The notes under the pieces: generated by a model
Told to the model about the DNA's origin: nothing
Database searches by the model: none
The model's input: only the letters and a program-made list of their open reading frames with translations
Assembly: GCA_019056595.1 (NCBI GenBank)
Contig: CP036163.1
Span: forward strand, 4,030,001-4,094,000
Direction of reading: 5' to 3'
DNA length: 64,000 nucleotides
Origin: Pectobacterium atrosepticum
GTDB taxonomy: Bacteria > Pseudomonadota > Gammaproteobacteria > Enterobacterales > Enterobacteriaceae
Made by a program: the position numbers and the translations under genes
In this document: positions 1 through 9,353 of the stretch, piece by piece
Layout of the letters: each line of letters opens with the position of its first letter
How positions within the stretch are numbered: the stretch's first letter is position 1

Positions 1-157
1 CCGGTAGCGAAGACGGCGATCCCGTAATCAGCGCTTTGAGGGCACTCAGTGCAGGAATGGGGATCGCGGAATAACAGAATAGGCTGAGCCAGAACACGCC
101 CAGCAGCACTGTTATCGGTAATCCCCAACGCCAGAACGGATGGGAATTTTGCCTCAT
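1..157 (-). CDS. fecC: Ferric citrate ABC permease FecC, N-terminal fragment
   Basis: Only the first 52 codons are in the window; the rest lies beyond position 1. The peptide starts MRQNSHPFWRWGLPITVLLG and continues into a hydrophobic stretch (residues about 10-35), as expected for the first membrane helix of a FecCD-type permease subunit. The start codon overlaps the fecB stop by four bases (ATGA at 154-157), the usual translational coupling in an operon. With fecB and fecA upstream, the gene is most simply fecC, one half of the inner-membrane channel for ferric citrate. Identity rests mainly on gene order, because the conserved permease loops are not visible. Confidence 0.85.
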   Translation of the reverse strand, partial: MRQNSHPFWRWGLPITVLLGVFWLSLFCYSAIPIPALSALKALITGSPSSLP

Positions 158-1068
158 TGCTCGCTGCTGATGCTAACGGGCTGATGTTTAAAAATCTTCA
201 CCGTATCGCTGCCGACGCGTTCCGCTGCAAAGATGCCGCGCATCCGCGCCCAGGCGTTACTGTCGACGGCGGCAATCTGCTGTTTTTGCTGTGCTTCCAG
301 CATGTTCCAGAGCGTATCCTGCTGCCAGCGTTTCACAATACTTTCTTCGCGATAGTGCGTCACAATCAGCCACTGTGGATTAATCGCCAGCAGCTGTTCC
401 AAATTGATGGAGGCCATCGGGGCATTATTGATGGGTTTCGGCACGCTCAGACCCAGAGCAGCCAACACGCTGCCGGTGTAGGCCTCGCTGGAATACAGGT
501 TAAACTGCTGTTCGCGCGAGGTGCCGAAAGCGACGCTCGTGCCTTTGGGAAGCTGGTCTGCGTAGGCTTTCATGGTCGCGCGATGCTTAGCAAGACGAGC
601 CTGCATCGCACTGTCTTTCCCTAATACCTTGCCGATGATTTCCGCCGAATGCAGGTTTTCATCATAGGTTTCGTTGCGTGATTTCAGCAGCAGTACCGGA
701 GCGATAGCCTTCAGTGCCGTATAAATACCGCTGTGGCGACTGCTGTCGGCGATAATCAAATCAGGCTTCAGCGCGCTGATGGCTTCGAGGCTCGGCTGCG
801 CACGCGTTCCCACTGAGTGCCACGGTTTTAGGTGTTCACGGACTTCTGCCAGGATCCGGTCTGGATCGTTGTCATCGGCGATGCCGACTGGGCTGACGTC
901 TATCGCGGCCAGTGCATCGGCAAAAGAGAGTTCCAGCACCACAATGCGCTGAGGCGGCGTGTCGAGCGTAAAGGAACCCTGTTCATCCTGCACCGTTACT
1001 GCATTGGCGCGACCCAGTCCGAACAGACAAAGCATTGTAATCAGTGCAACGCGAAGTAGAGCAAACAT
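154..1068 (-). CDS. fecB: Ferric citrate periplasmic binding protein FecB
   Basis: This is the periplasmic receptor that hands ferric citrate from FecA to the inner-membrane transporter. The protein is 304 aa from the ATG at 1068, which follows AGGAG at good spacing; an upstream in-frame start at 1095 lacks such a site. A signal peptide of about 23 residues ends near GRANA. The body contains stretches that I recognise as near-identical to Escherichia coli FecB, such as PQRIVVLELSFADALAA, AFGTSREQQFNL and ARMRGIFAAER. It lies 73 bases after fecA, with a hairpin in the gap, and overlaps fecC by four bases. Confidence 0.95.
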   Translation of the reverse strand: MFALLRVALITMLCLFGLGRANAVTVQDEQGSFTLDTPPQRIVVLELSFADALAAIDVSPVGIADDNDPDRILAEVREHLKPWHSVGTRAQPSLEAISALKPDLIIADSSRHSGIYTALKAIAPVLLLKSRNETYDENLHSAEIIGKVLGKDSAMQARLAKHRATMKAYADQLPKGTSVAFGTSREQQFNLYSSEAYTGSVLAALGLSVPKPINNAPMASINLEQLLAINPQWLIVTHYREESIVKRWQQDTLWNMLEAQQKQQIAAVDSNAWARMRGIFAAERVGSDTVKIFKHQPVSISSEQ

Positions 1069-1106
1069 AGCGTAACTCCTAATAGTCGTGATCATTCAAT
1101 AGTCAG

Positions 1107-1124
1107 GCCGGGCATCTGCCCGGC
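1107..1124 (-). promoter_or_regulatory. Intercistronic hairpin between fecA and fecB
   Basis: A perfect 7-bp GC-rich stem (GCCGGGC / GCCCGGC) with a four-base loop lies in the 73-bp gap between fecA and the fecB start. It has no T-run, so it is not a classical terminator. By analogy with other binding-protein operons it may stabilise the fecA 3' end or reduce read-through, giving more receptor than transporter. That role is inference. Confidence 0.6.
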
Positions 1125-1141
1125 GAGAGATAGCGTGACAG

Positions 1142-3490
1142 TCAGAATTTCAGCGAGCCCTGCATATAGAAGGTGCGGGGTTGGCCAGCATAAATCCCTT
1201 TGTTGTTGTCATCGCTGTTCGAACGCGTGTAGTAATCGTGGTCGAACAGGTTTTTCACACCAAAGGCCAGATTGAGGTCAGAGAACTGCGGGCCGAAGTC
1301 GTAGGCGGCACGAGCGCCCCACAGCATAAAGCCAGGGATACGTCCGGCGCTGCCATCGGCGCTTTCGGCAACGGTGTTGGTATTATTGGCAAACTGGCTG
1401 GACTGGAACTCACTGTTCAGGTTGAACGTCCAGTTGCCCGGTTGGTAATCGACGCCGAATCCACCCCGGTGTTTTGAAGAGAAGGGCACTTGATTGCCGT
1501 AGGTATCGCCTGCTTCGAGAATTTCAGCATTCACATAGGCGTAGCGCGCATAAACTGATACCGCTTCTAAACGGGGTGACAGGTCGGCGAGGTGATAGCG
1601 AGCCTGTGTTTCTAGCCCCGAATGGCGGGTTTTCCCTCGGGTGGTGACGGTATCGTTGGTCTGGTTGGAGTCATACTGGTTATTAAAGTTGACCAGAAAG
1701 ACGCCCATTTCTGCCGTTAGCGCACCATCGTCGTAGCGGGTGCCGGCTTCCCAGGTACGCGCTTTTTCTGGCTCCACTTTGCCGCTTTTAGCAGCCTTGC
1801 CAATTCGGCTGTACTGTACGGTGCCGAATGATCCTTCGGTGTTTGCATAAAGATTCCAACTGTCGTTGACGTGATAGAGGACGTTCAAGGCAGGCAGCGG
1901 TGCGTTGTAGCTGACCGCTTCACCTGTGCTTTTCAGCGTATTGTCCTGATGGGATTTGATGTGCTCGAAGCGCATACCCGGCGTAATTGTCCAGTTGCCA
2001 ATATCAACGCGATCGTCGATGTACCAGGCGTGCGCTTCTGTCCCCGCGCGGGTTTCGCGGTCGATGGGACTATTGGTACTCGGCAGCGTCTTGCTGGCGG
2101 TACTGGTGAAATAACGCACTTCGTGGGTGGATTCGCTGACATAGCGATAACCTACGCCCACTTCATGAGCGGAGGAACCGAGAGTAAAACTCTGGCTGTA
2201 GCGGGGTTCAATGCCGCGCACCCAATATTCGCGTGGAGACAGGGTAAGGATCGCGTTTTGTTCCAGATAGCCGCTGCGCAGCGTGCGCGTGTAGAAGCTC
2301 TGAATGTTGAATTTATGCTGCTGATCTGGCTGGTATTGATAGCCAAAACTGGCAAGCTGACGACGTCCCCAGAAGCGATCGTACGAACGTGTTGACTGCC
2401 AGCGGTCAGCATTATAATCGGCACGCGATAGCCCGCCCGGCATATCGGCGCTGCCATCATAATATTGCAGAAGGCTGTTAAAGGTGTGCACTTCGTTTGG
2501 CGCGTAGCGGCTTTTCAGCATGACGTCGTCAATACGCGTCGCGCTATGTTCGCGCCAGTCGCTGCCGCGCGTGCCGGAGTAAAGCAATGCCGAACCAAAA
2601 CCGTTATCGACCGTGCCGCCAACCAACAGGTTGTGAGTTTCTTTCGGATTGTGCTGTGAAGACGTCGGGCTATGTTGGCCTTCTACGCCAGCGCTAATGC
2701 CAAACGCTTTCGGGATCGCGCGGGTGACAAAGTTTACGACGCCACCGACACTCTGTGGCCCGTAACGTACTGCGCCGCCGCCGCGTACTACGTCAACAGC
2801 ATCCATATTGCCAAGAGAAATGGGGGCGAGGGAAAGCTGCGGCTGACCGTAGGGAGCAAAAGGTACCGGAATGCCGTCCATCAGAACGGTGGAGCGACTG
2901 GCCAGACGCGGACTCAGACCGCGGATACCAAAGTTCATGGCCAGATCGTGGCTACCCGTACCGTTATTTTCCGGCGCATAAACACCCGGTATACGGTTTA
3001 AGACGTCGCGCATGGTGGTGGCACCGGTCTTGGCGAAGTCCTCACGACGGATCACATCACGCGCGCCAGCATGTTCGAAAACGTCATTCTCACGTGCTTC
3101 ACCCAGCCAGTCGCCGACGACTGTCAGCGTCTCTTCGGCTAACACAGGGATCGGTTCCAGCGTCCAGGCGTTATCGCCCAGCGCTTTCACTTGCAAACCG
3201 CTACCCGCAAGCAGGGCTTTCAGGCCACCCTCTACGGTGTAATCACCGTGCAGGCCGCTACTGCGCTTTCCCTGTGTCAGGCTGGCATCCACCGACAGCG
3301 TAATTCCGCTGCGCACAGCATAGTGGTTAAGTGCCTTGTCTAAATCGTCAGCAGCAATATCGTAGCGTGCGGTGGCGGGCGCAGTGGCTGCGTAGGCCAT
3401 CCCTGTCGTGATATCGACTGTCGACAGCAGGCTGAGCTGTATCGCTATAGCTAAAGGTGTTGCTTTACGAATGGCGCGTAAGGGCGTCAT
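1142..3490 (-). CDS. fecA: TonB-dependent ferric citrate receptor FecA
   Basis: This is the outer-membrane receptor that imports ferric citrate and signals its presence to FecR. The 782-aa product has a signal peptide (about 1-34), an STN/secretin-like signalling domain (about 42-115), a TonB-box-like segment ETLTVVG near 120, a plug domain (about 140-260) and a 22-strand barrel ending in the typical aromatic residue (LKF). The N-terminal signalling domain marks it as a transducer and not just a transporter. The gene lies downstream of fecIR. Its leader carries a 127-bp ERIC element between the FecI-type promoter and the start codon. Confidence 0.95.
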   Translation of the reverse strand: MTPLRAIRKATPLAIAIQLSLLSTVDITTGMAYAATAPATARYDIAADDLDKALNHYAVRSGITLSVDASLTQGKRSSGLHGDYTVEGGLKALLAGSGLQVKALGDNAWTLEPIPVLAEETLTVVGDWLGEARENDVFEHAGARDVIRREDFAKTGATTMRDVLNRIPGVYAPENNGTGSHDLAMNFGIRGLSPRLASRSTVLMDGIPVPFAPYGQPQLSLAPISLGNMDAVDVVRGGGAVRYGPQSVGGVVNFVTRAIPKAFGISAGVEGQHSPTSSQHNPKETHNLLVGGTVDNGFGSALLYSGTRGSDWREHSATRIDDVMLKSRYAPNEVHTFNSLLQYYDGSADMPGGLSRADYNADRWQSTRSYDRFWGRRQLASFGYQYQPDQQHKFNIQSFYTRTLRSGYLEQNAILTLSPREYWVRGIEPRYSQSFTLGSSAHEVGVGYRYVSESTHEVRYFTSTASKTLPSTNSPIDRETRAGTEAHAWYIDDRVDIGNWTITPGMRFEHIKSHQDNTLKSTGEAVSYNAPLPALNVLYHVNDSWNLYANTEGSFGTVQYSRIGKAAKSGKVEPEKARTWEAGTRYDDGALTAEMGVFLVNFNNQYDSNQTNDTVTTRGKTRHSGLETQARYHLADLSPRLEAVSVYARYAYVNAEILEAGDTYGNQVPFSSKHRGGFGVDYQPGNWTFNLNSEFQSSQFANNTNTVAESADGSAGRIPGFMLWGARAAYDFGPQFSDLNLAFGVKNLFDHDYYTRSNSDDNNKGIYAGQPRTFYMQGSLKF

Positions 3491-3520
3491 AACCTCTCCA
3501 TCATCATTTTTTTGTATTCA

Positions 3521-3647
3521 TATCCGTCATACTTCAAGTTGCATGTGCGTTGGCTACGTTCAGTCACCCGAATCACTTACTTGTGTAAGCTCATCGGGAT
3601 TCCTTCTCTTGCCGCCTGCCTGAAACTCGAATTATTTAGGCTATATA
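3521..3647. repeat. ERIC element, canonical 127 bp, in the fecA leader
   Basis: An imperfect palindrome running from TATCCGTCATACTTCAAG to CGAATTATTTAGGCTATA. The central core, ATCACTTACTTGTGTAAGC with flanking CCCGA/TCGGG pairing, matches the enterobacterial repetitive intergenic consensus. The length is exactly the canonical 127 bp. It separates the predicted FecI-dependent promoter (3651-3701) from the fecA start at 3490, so it should be transcribed as part of the fecA leader. Confidence 0.9.
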
Positions 3648-3650
3648 CCT

Positions 3651-3701
3651 AAGTCGAACGAGAGGGAGAAAAAGGACAATCAAGAATGATAATTTTTTTC
3701 G
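3651..3701 (-). promoter_or_regulatory. FecI-dependent fecA promoter
   Basis: On the minus strand this reads CGAAAA (3696-3701), 17 bases, TGTCCT (3673-3678), then CTCGTTCGAC downstream. The E. coli fecA promoter as I remember it has GGAAAT at -35, TGTCCT at -10 and a conserved CTCGTTCGACTC segment downstream. The match in sequence, spacing and position (immediately after fecR) supports transcription by the FecI sigma factor. Confidence 0.8.
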
Positions 3702-3706
3702 TTATC
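3688..3706 (-). promoter_or_regulatory. Fur-box-like site overlapping the fecA promoter
   Basis: The 19-mer GATAATTTTTTTCGTTATC agrees with the GATAATGATAATCATTATC Fur consensus at about 14 of 19 positions. It overlaps the -35 region of the FecI-type promoter and the last codons of fecR, so iron-loaded Fur could also repress fecA directly. The T-rich centre lowers confidence. Confidence 0.55.
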
Positions 3707-4664
3707 GTTTAGTTTGCGGGAGGATATTGACCCAGTAGCGCGTAATATACTGAATTTTAACGGGTAGTGTTTTCTCAATGACCTGTAATACCGTATCGGT
3801 ATTCTTCAGCGGGAAGGTGCCGCTTAAGCGTAGCGTAGCGACCTCTGGGCTACAGCGCAGTACGCCGTGACGGTAACGCGAGAGGGTCGCCATCACGTCT
3901 CCGAGCGGTTTATTACTGAAGCTGAGGATACCCTGCGTCCAGTTGCTGTCTTCTTCCTCTGCGGATTGGGTTTCACCCAGTTCCCGCACGCTGAAGCGCA
4001 GGCTTTCGCCCTGACGCACGATGCGCTCTTGTGTCGGATCGTCTGCCAGTACGACTTTCACCGCGTGCTGTTGCACGCTCAGCAAAGTGCTACCTTCTTC
4101 CTGACGTACCGTAAACTCGGTGCCCAGCGCGGTCAGTTGCCCCTGCCGTGTCTGCACATAGAAAGGGCGGTTGTTGGCATCCTGCCCGGTGGTCATCGCG
4201 ATTTCACCATACCAGAGATGAATGCGCCGCTGCTGTGGATCGAAACGGACATCGACGGCGCTGTTGGTGTTAAGCGAGAGCAATGTCCCGTCTTCCAGAC
4301 GCTGCTGGTGAATCGCGCCTTTAGCCGTGGTGTAGTCTGCTCGCAGGCCCGTTCCGGTATCGGAACGCCAAAGTTGCCAACTGCCGCCCACGCCTAACAG
4401 CAGCAGCATGCCTTTCATCACGCGGCGACGGGTTAGCTGGGTATCCTGAAGCGCGCGGTGTGCGACGTTACCCGGCACGACATTCATCTGACTGCGCAGG
4501 CTTTCTACCTGTAACCAGGCCCATTGGTGGTCCCGATTTTGTTCATACCAGCGCTGCCATTTCTCGGTTTGCTGTGGGCTCACACGTTCGTCGCTGAGCA
4601 CCGCATACCAATGCGAGGCAGAGCGCAGCGCCTGACGTTGAGACTCTGTCAGCGGAAGACTCAC
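3702..4664 (-). CDS. fecR: FecR, transmembrane regulator of the FecI sigma factor
   Basis: FecR passes the FecA signal across the inner membrane and activates FecI. The GTG start at 4664 overlaps the fecI stop (GTGA) and follows GGAG. It gives 320 aa starting [23 protein letters not shown], aligned with the start of E. coli FecR (317 aa); a start at 4694 would add ten residues without support. A cytoplasmic DUF4880-type N-terminus comes first. Next is a twin-arginine motif TRRRVMKG ahead of a single hydrophobic segment (about 80-97), then a periplasmic FecR domain and STN-like C-terminus. The conserved C-terminal stretch ending [10 protein letters not shown] is intact. Confidence 0.93.
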   Translation of the reverse strand: MSLPLTESQRQALRSASHWYAVLSDERVSPQQTEKWQRWYEQNRDHQWAWLQVESLRSQMNVVPGNVAHRALQDTQLTRRRVMKGMLLLLGVGGSWQLWRSDTGTGLRADYTTAKGAIHQQRLEDGTLLSLNTNSAVDVRFDPQQRRIHLWYGEIAMTTGQDANNRPFYVQTRQGQLTALGTEFTVRQEEGSTLLSVQQHAVKVVLADDPTQERIVRQGESLRFSVRELGETQSAEEEDSNWTQGILSFSNKPLGDVMATLSRYRHGVLRCSPEVATLRLSGTFPLKNTDTVLQVIEKTLPVKIQYITRYWVNILPQTKR

Positions 4665-5182
4665 AGTCCGTGCTCCAGACGAAATAGCAGGCAATGCTCT
4701 GTGGCTTTGGCAACGTACTTTTTGACTGAACTGATGGAGACATTCAGCCGCGTGGCGATCTCAGCGTAGGCCATGCCGTCAAGCTGAGAAAGCAGAAACG
4801 CCTGTCGCGCTTTGTGGTTCAGACCATCGAGCATGAGATCGACCTGCTGGAGCGTCTCAAGCTGCTGTTGCTGGATCTCTGGGGAGGGCGCAAGCGCTTC
4901 CGGCAACTGCGCCAGCCTATCCAGATAGGCTTTTTCCAGCGCATTGCGGCGAAACAGATCGACCATCACGCGTTTGGCAACGGTACACAGGAAAGATTTG
5001 GGGTCGCGGATTGTGGTTAGCGACTCGCCGTTCATCACACGCAGGAAGGTGTCCTGAGCAATGTCATCGGCATCAAAAGAAGATTGGAGCTTGCCTGTCA
5101 GCCAGTGCTTCAGCCAGCCGTGATGCGAACCATAGAGTGATTCAAACGTCAGTTCGGCAGAAGTGGTAGCGTGGTCAGACAT
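4661..5182 (-). CDS. fecI: ECF sigma factor FecI
   Basis: FecI is an extracytoplasmic-function sigma factor that directs RNA polymerase to the fecA promoter. At 173 aa it has the length of E. coli FecI. Region 2 is seen in [14 protein letters not shown] and [17 protein letters not shown]. Region 4 is seen in [20 protein letters not shown] followed by [11 protein letters not shown]. Two adjacent ATG codons (5185, 5182) can start it and neither has a clear ribosome site; I chose 5182 because it gives the family N-terminus MSDHATT. A Fur box about 60 bases upstream suggests iron repression of fecIR. Confidence 0.93.
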   Translation of the reverse strand: MSDHATTSAELTFESLYGSHHGWLKHWLTGKLQSSFDADDIAQDTFLRVMNGESLTTIRDPKSFLCTVAKRVMVDLFRRNALEKAYLDRLAQLPEALAPSPEIQQQQLETLQQVDLMLDGLNHKARQAFLLSQLDGMAYAEIATRLNVSISSVKKYVAKATEHCLLFRLEHGL

Positions 5183-5239
5183 CATGGTCAGAAGCAGAAA
5201 AGTGTATCGGCGGTCAATAATAGAGCGCTATGTTAATAT

Positions 5240-5258
5240 GATAATGGTTCTCATTACA
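5240..5258 (-). promoter_or_regulatory. Fur box upstream of fecI
   Basis: GATAATGGTTCTCATTACA agrees with the Fur consensus at about 14 of 19 positions and is centred about 65 bases before fecI. This is the expected site for Fur repression of fecIR. The remaining DNA to 5474 is AT-rich, and I see nothing else in it beyond the unassigned promoter of the next gene. Confidence 0.75.
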
Positions 5259-5474
5259 ATATAATCACGGTAGGATATTGCTCCAAAAAAAGTGATAGAA
5301 AGTAACTGGCTGTTTTTAAAGCAAATAAAGATATTGTCTTCATGTTGTCGAGGCTCGCTGAGCCAGACAGTTATCGAAACGCTAAAATCATAATTATTTA
5401 GTATATCCATAGATTGTCGGGAGAGGTTGTGTGCTATGTTGGCTCTCTCGTGATGATGATACGTCGCCCTTCCT

Positions 5475-7097
5475 ATGAGAAAGAACCTGTTAGCTTATTT
5501 TCAAACGCTCTATTTTAAGAAAGGTTTTTTCTTACTATCCTCCAGCCTATTTTTTATTCTGGCCTCGCTTTTTGCGTTGGCGCTGGTTATTCATTCGATT
5601 TTCACGCTCAAACAGTTTGAAGGGGATGTAGAGACTTTTTCTAATCTCACGCTTGAACATGCTGGCGAAATAATGGGGCAGGCGACCTCCGCGCTGGATA
5701 GATTAGAAGAATATAGCCTGCCTTATTGTGACAATCCGCACCTGAATGTGCTCCGCAGGGTGGCTTACGACAACGATTATATTCAGGACGTGGTCTATAT
5801 CGACGGGAATCGGCCTCGCTGTTCTTCGATGCTGAACGAAATTAATACGATGTTTCTTTCCGAACCCGATTTTGTCTATAAAAACGCCTATGGGGTTTGG
5901 TATAACGTTGAAAGCCCGCTGAATAGTAATAAGAGAATGATTTATGTTGGCGCAACGCGTCATCTTGTTGTGTTAAATCCGCGTTCATTTCTGGATGTTC
6001 CCTCCTATAGCCATAATATCCAGTGTGCATTGCTGGAGAGAAAAAAACAGGATGGGCAGGTTATCTTGTCGGACTCGATCAGTGACGGTGTTTTTCCCCG
6101 CTTGGTAACGGGAGAAAATCGAACCGATAGGTTTTATATTGATAATAAATATTATGTTCTGAAACCGCTATCAAACAGTAATCTTGCTCTGGTGGTGAGT
6201 GCAGATAAACCCGTGAGTACCGCACGCTATCTGACAATTTTTTTCTCTGCTTTGCCTCTTTTCCTTCTCCTTTCCCTGCTGCTTTCCACGCTGATATCCC
6301 GACGAACACTGACTCTCCAGAGCCCGCTTTATGTTCTTAATCAGGCACTGAAGCAAAAAGAGTTTGAATTGCATTATCAGCCGATTATTGAACTGAATAC
6401 CGCTCAGATTGTGGGATGTGAAGCGCTGATTCGTTGGCGTCATTCGGACGGGCGCTTAATTATGCCGGATTCCTTTATTCCCATGATTCGTCAGATTGGG
6501 TTGATGAAAGAATTGACGTTATACGTTATTGATGAGGCACTACAAACGGCCAACGTACTGAAGAAAATTTACCCTGAGATGTTTGTCTCCATCAATCTTG
6601 AGGCGGCGGAATTCGAGGATATTTCCATTTTCAATTATCTCGTGGAGCACATTGCCGCACACGATCTTGAAGGGACGAATATTAGTGTCGAATTAACGGA
6701 ATCATCAATGATCGAACCACAGAAAGCCGGACTTATGGTGGAACTGTATCAACAAAAAGGCATCGACGTTGCCATTGATGATTTTGGTACCGGATATTCT
6801 GGGCTATCATATCTTGAGCGAGTCAAAGCCAATACGCTTAAAATCGATAAGTCTTTTGTCTGGAATATTAATAATCATTCCCCCACCGACATTGTGCTGT
6901 CCCATATTGTCAGCATGGCCCATTGCCTTAACCAACAAATTGTTGCCGAAGGCGTCGAGACCCCCATTCAGGAGGCCTACCTGAAAAGCCTTGGCGTAGC
7001 TTATGCACAAGGCTGGTTGTATTCCAAAGCGCTCACGCAAGAAGCCTTAATTGCGTTTCTGGCAGCAAGACGGGAAACCAGGTCAGGTGGGCAGTAA
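5475..7097 (+). CDS. Membrane c-di-GMP phosphodiesterase, CSS-motif sensor plus EAL domain
   Basis: Predicted to hydrolyse cyclic di-GMP. The 540-aa protein has a membrane helix at about 18-40, a periplasmic CSS-motif domain (conserved Cys in LPYCDN and the PRCSS motif), a second helix at about 252-275 and a cytoplasmic EAL domain (about 290-530). Catalytic features are present: EAL at 316-318 in CEALIRW, NLEAAEFED, ELTESS, DDFGTGYSGLSYL, LKIDKSFV and VAEGVET. It should therefore be active. This PdeB/PdeC-type architecture is known in E. coli to respond to the redox state of the periplasmic cysteines. It stands alone after fecI; which paralogue it is cannot be decided here. Confidence 0.88.
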   Translation: MRKNLLAYFQTLYFKKGFFLLSSSLFFILASLFALALVIHSIFTLKQFEGDVETFSNLTLEHAGEIMGQATSALDRLEEYSLPYCDNPHLNVLRRVAYDNDYIQDVVYIDGNRPRCSSMLNEINTMFLSEPDFVYKNAYGVWYNVESPLNSNKRMIYVGATRHLVVLNPRSFLDVPSYSHNIQCALLERKKQDGQVILSDSISDGVFPRLVTGENRTDRFYIDNKYYVLKPLSNSNLALVVSADKPVSTARYLTIFFSALPLFLLLSLLLSTLISRRTLTLQSPLYVLNQALKQKEFELHYQPIIELNTAQIVGCEALIRWRHSDGRLIMPDSFIPMIRQIGLMKELTLYVIDEALQTANVLKKIYPEMFVSINLEAAEFEDISIFNYLVEHIAAHDLEGTNISVELTESSMIEPQKAGLMVELYQQKGIDVAIDDFGTGYSGLSYLERVKANTLKIDKSFVWNINNHSPTDIVLSHIVSMAHCLNQQIVAEGVETPIQEAYLKSLGVAYAQGWLYSKALTQEALIAFLAARRETRSGGQ

Positions 7098-7217
7098 AGT
7101 CGCGATAAACGCTGCTTCACTATCAAAAATGTGCATAAAAGGGTAAAATATCGAAAATATGGTAGTTACCTAATGATATTTATTGCTTTTTTATTGTGTA
7201 TTTTTCAGGAGTTTATC

Positions 7218-7559
7218 ATGCAACAGTTACCTCATTGTCCAAAATGCAGTTCTGAATACACCTGGCAAGAGGGCGAAATGCTCAACTGCCCTGAATGCGG
7301 AAATGAGTGGTCGGCGGCAGGTGATGCGGCGGCGCAGGATGATGCTTTAGTGGTAAAAGATGCCAACGGCAATCTGCTGGCGGATGGCGATACGGTAACG
7401 GTCATTAAAGACCTGAAAGTCAAAGGCAGCTCGACCCCGCTGAAAATCGGCACCCGCGTGAAAGGGATTCGTCTGGTGGAAGGCGATCACAACATTGATT
7501 GCAAAATCGACGGTTTTGGCCCGATGAAGCTGAAATCCGAGTTTGTGAAGAAAAACTGA
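7218..7559 (+). CDS. yjdM: YjdM/PhnA-family zinc-ribbon protein
   Basis: A 113-aa protein with an N-terminal zinc ribbon (CPKC near residues 7-10, CPEC near 26-29) and a C-terminal SH3-like beta domain ([39 protein letters not shown]). The start at 7218 follows CAGGAG at good spacing and gives [10 protein letters not shown], the family N-terminus; the longer frame from 7131 adds an unsupported hydrophobic leader. The family was once called PhnA from its place near the phn genes, but no phosphonate genes are present here and the cellular role is not established. A strong terminator follows. Confidence 0.9.
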   Translation: MQQLPHCPKCSSEYTWQEGEMLNCPECGNEWSAAGDAAAQDDALVVKDANGNLLADGDTVTVIKDLKVKGSSTPLKIGTRVKGIRLVEGDHNIDCKIDGFGPMKLKSEFVKKN

Positions 7560-7572
7560 TTCGGGTGTGATG

Positions 7573-7614
7573 GTGCGCGCGGGTCTTCCATTTGGTTGGC
7601 GCGCGGCACTTTTT
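7573..7614 (+). terminator. Rho-independent terminator after yjdM
   Basis: A GC-rich stem GTGCGCGC / GCGCGCGGCAC (one bulged C), followed by TTTTT, ends 55 bases after the yjdM stop codon. Confidence 0.8.
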
Positions 7615-7695
7615 CACCTCTGGCTGGTTTTTTCACATCAGACAATCCTTTACCATAGCTGATATTGATTTCTTACCTGGCTATACGGATATCTG

Positions 7696-8766
7696 ATGCG
7701 TCATTTGGTTCGTTTTCTCCCTCTGCTCGTTTTGCTCTCTGCCTGTAGCAGTCAGCCAGCTCCTCCTCCCACAGAAGCGCCTTCGGGGAATCCTTTCAAC
7801 GGTGGTTTCCTGCTTGAACCTGCACACAATGTCCATCCGTTGGGCGGTGATTTTGCGACTAACGCCGCCACTGCGCGATTTGTCGATAAAATGGTGCAGG
7901 AACATGGCTTTAATCGTCAGCAATTGCATGATGTGCTGGTACAGGCGAAAAGTCTGGATTGGGTGATCCGTCTGATGGATAAACAGGCTCCGACATCACG
8001 GCCACCTTCAGGGCCGAACGGTGCCTGGAACCGTTACCGCAATCAGTTTATTACGCCTGACAACGTGCAGAACGGCGTGGCGTTCTGGAATCAATATCAG
8101 GATGCGCTACAGCGTGCCCAGAATATTTACGGCGTTCCTCCTGAGATCATCGTCGGCATTATTGGCGTTGAAACCCGCTGGGGCAGAGTGATGGGGAAAA
8201 CGCGCATCATTGATGCATTGGCAACGCTGGCGTTTGATTACCCACGACGTGCCGATTACTTTGCGGGCGAGCTGGAAACCTTCCTGCTGATGGCACGTAA
8301 AGAAGGCAACGATCCACTCAGCCTGCGTGGTTCTTACGCGGGTGCGATGGGCTACGGGCAGTTTATGCCTTCATCCTTCAAGAATTACGCCGTGGATTTC
8401 GACGGCAACGGACACACCAACCTATGGGATCCGGTGGACGCGATTGGCAGCGTAGCCAATTATTTCAAAGCGCACGGCTGGGTGAAGGGCGCGCCTGTTG
8501 CGGTGCCGGCAAACGGTCAAGCGCCGCTACTTCCGAACGGTTTTAATACCCGTTACTCGCTCACTGAACTTCAGGCCGCAGGGCTAACGCCACAGCATTC
8601 GCTGGCGGGATACAGTGAAGCCAGCCTACTGCGGCTGGATATCGGAACGGGATATCAATACTGGTACGGACTGCCGAACTTCTACACCATCACGCGCTAC
8701 AACCACAGCACGCACTATGCGATGGCCGTATGGCAACTCGGTGAAGCCGTAGGCCGCGCGCGTTAA
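7696..8766 (+). CDS. mltB: Membrane-bound lytic murein transglycosylase B
   Basis: Cleaves peptidoglycan glycan strands to form 1,6-anhydro-muramoyl ends. At 356 aa it is close to the usual family length. It is a lipoprotein: the signal peptide ends LLSACSS, with the lipidated Cys at 17. The next residues (SQ) lack an Asp at +2, so outer-membrane sorting is expected. The catalytic glutamate is Glu159 in GVETRWGRVMG. Further family motifs are RGSYAGAMGYGQFMPSSF and DFDGNGHTNLWDPVDAIGSVANYF. It is transcribed alone. Confidence 0.95.
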   Translation: MRHLVRFLPLLVLLSACSSQPAPPPTEAPSGNPFNGGFLLEPAHNVHPLGGDFATNAATARFVDKMVQEHGFNRQQLHDVLVQAKSLDWVIRLMDKQAPTSRPPSGPNGAWNRYRNQFITPDNVQNGVAFWNQYQDALQRAQNIYGVPPEIIVGIIGVETRWGRVMGKTRIIDALATLAFDYPRRADYFAGELETFLLMARKEGNDPLSLRGSYAGAMGYGQFMPSSFKNYAVDFDGNGHTNLWDPVDAIGSVANYFKAHGWVKGAPVAVPANGQAPLLPNGFNTRYSLTELQAAGLTPQHSLAGYSEASLLRLDIGTGYQYWYGLPNFYTITRYNHSTHYAMAVWQLGEAVGRAR

Positions 8767-8865
8767 GATATTTTGTGGGTGCTGCTTATGCCGTATCCGT
8801 CTTCTCTTTCGCAAGGGAAGATCCTTATACACAATGTAAGGACGCCATCGGGTCTGGCCGTTATC

Positions 8866-9180
8866 CGGCGTAAGAAATTATGCTGAGGAGATAGTAGGCT
8901 TAGGATGAGCCGCATGGACGCGGCGAAAGCTTGCGCCACGTCGGACAAAAATGTCAGAGACGTTTTTGAACAGCACTTGTGCTGGCCCGTAGGGCGAGCC
9001 CCATTTATGGGGCGAGTAAACGTGTCGCAAGCGGTCCGTTAAGCCTGATACCGACGATGGCATCGCGCAGCGACATAATTTAGCCGGAAGCCAGGGTTCG
9101 CAGGGCGGCGGCGACTGAGCGCCCTGCGTCGGGCGCGTGCTACGAGGTAGCATGAAATAACAGCATTATGGCGCACGAAA
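8866..9180. repeat. 315-bp structured intergenic repeat, copy A
   Basis: The segment from CCGGCGTAAGAAATTATGC to GGCGCACGAAA has an inverted partner at 26442-26765. Shared landmarks in order are GAGCCGCATGGACGC, GACAAAAATGTC, GACGTTTTTGAACAGC, ACTTGTGCTGGCCC, CCCCATTTATGGGGCGAG, CATAATTT, AGCCAGGGT, a CAGGGCG/CGCCCTG stem, and GGGCGCGTGCTACGAGGTAG. It contains several short hairpins and no credible coding frame. It fills most of the mltB-permease gap (8767-9353). No transposase gene or obvious long terminal inverted repeat is visible. Confidence 0.85.
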
Positions 9181-9353
9181 CGGTCTCTGAGCCTGCATAA
9201 ATATGTGACTCCAAGACTCTCAATCCTCCCTTTGCCTCCAATTTTCCTTGAATCAGCCTCAATACAATCCGCATAGACACCCGCCGCCACCTTATTGGAA
9301 TATTCGTTCGTGGGGTCTTTTGTAAATCAACCTGTTGCAAACCGAGGCAATCA

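Noticed and set aside
5228-5410. A 60-codon minus-strand frame between fecI and the EAL gene
   Set aside because: It overlaps the fecI Fur box, has no ribosome site and no recognisable protein features.
7131-7217. An N-terminal hydrophobic extension of the YjdM-like protein
   Set aside because: The frame is open, but the CAGGAG site and family N-terminus place the start at 7218.
8866-9290. Several open frames of 61-170 codons around the 315-bp repeat A
   Set aside because: They are GC-driven frames over a structured non-coding repeat, not preserved in copy B.
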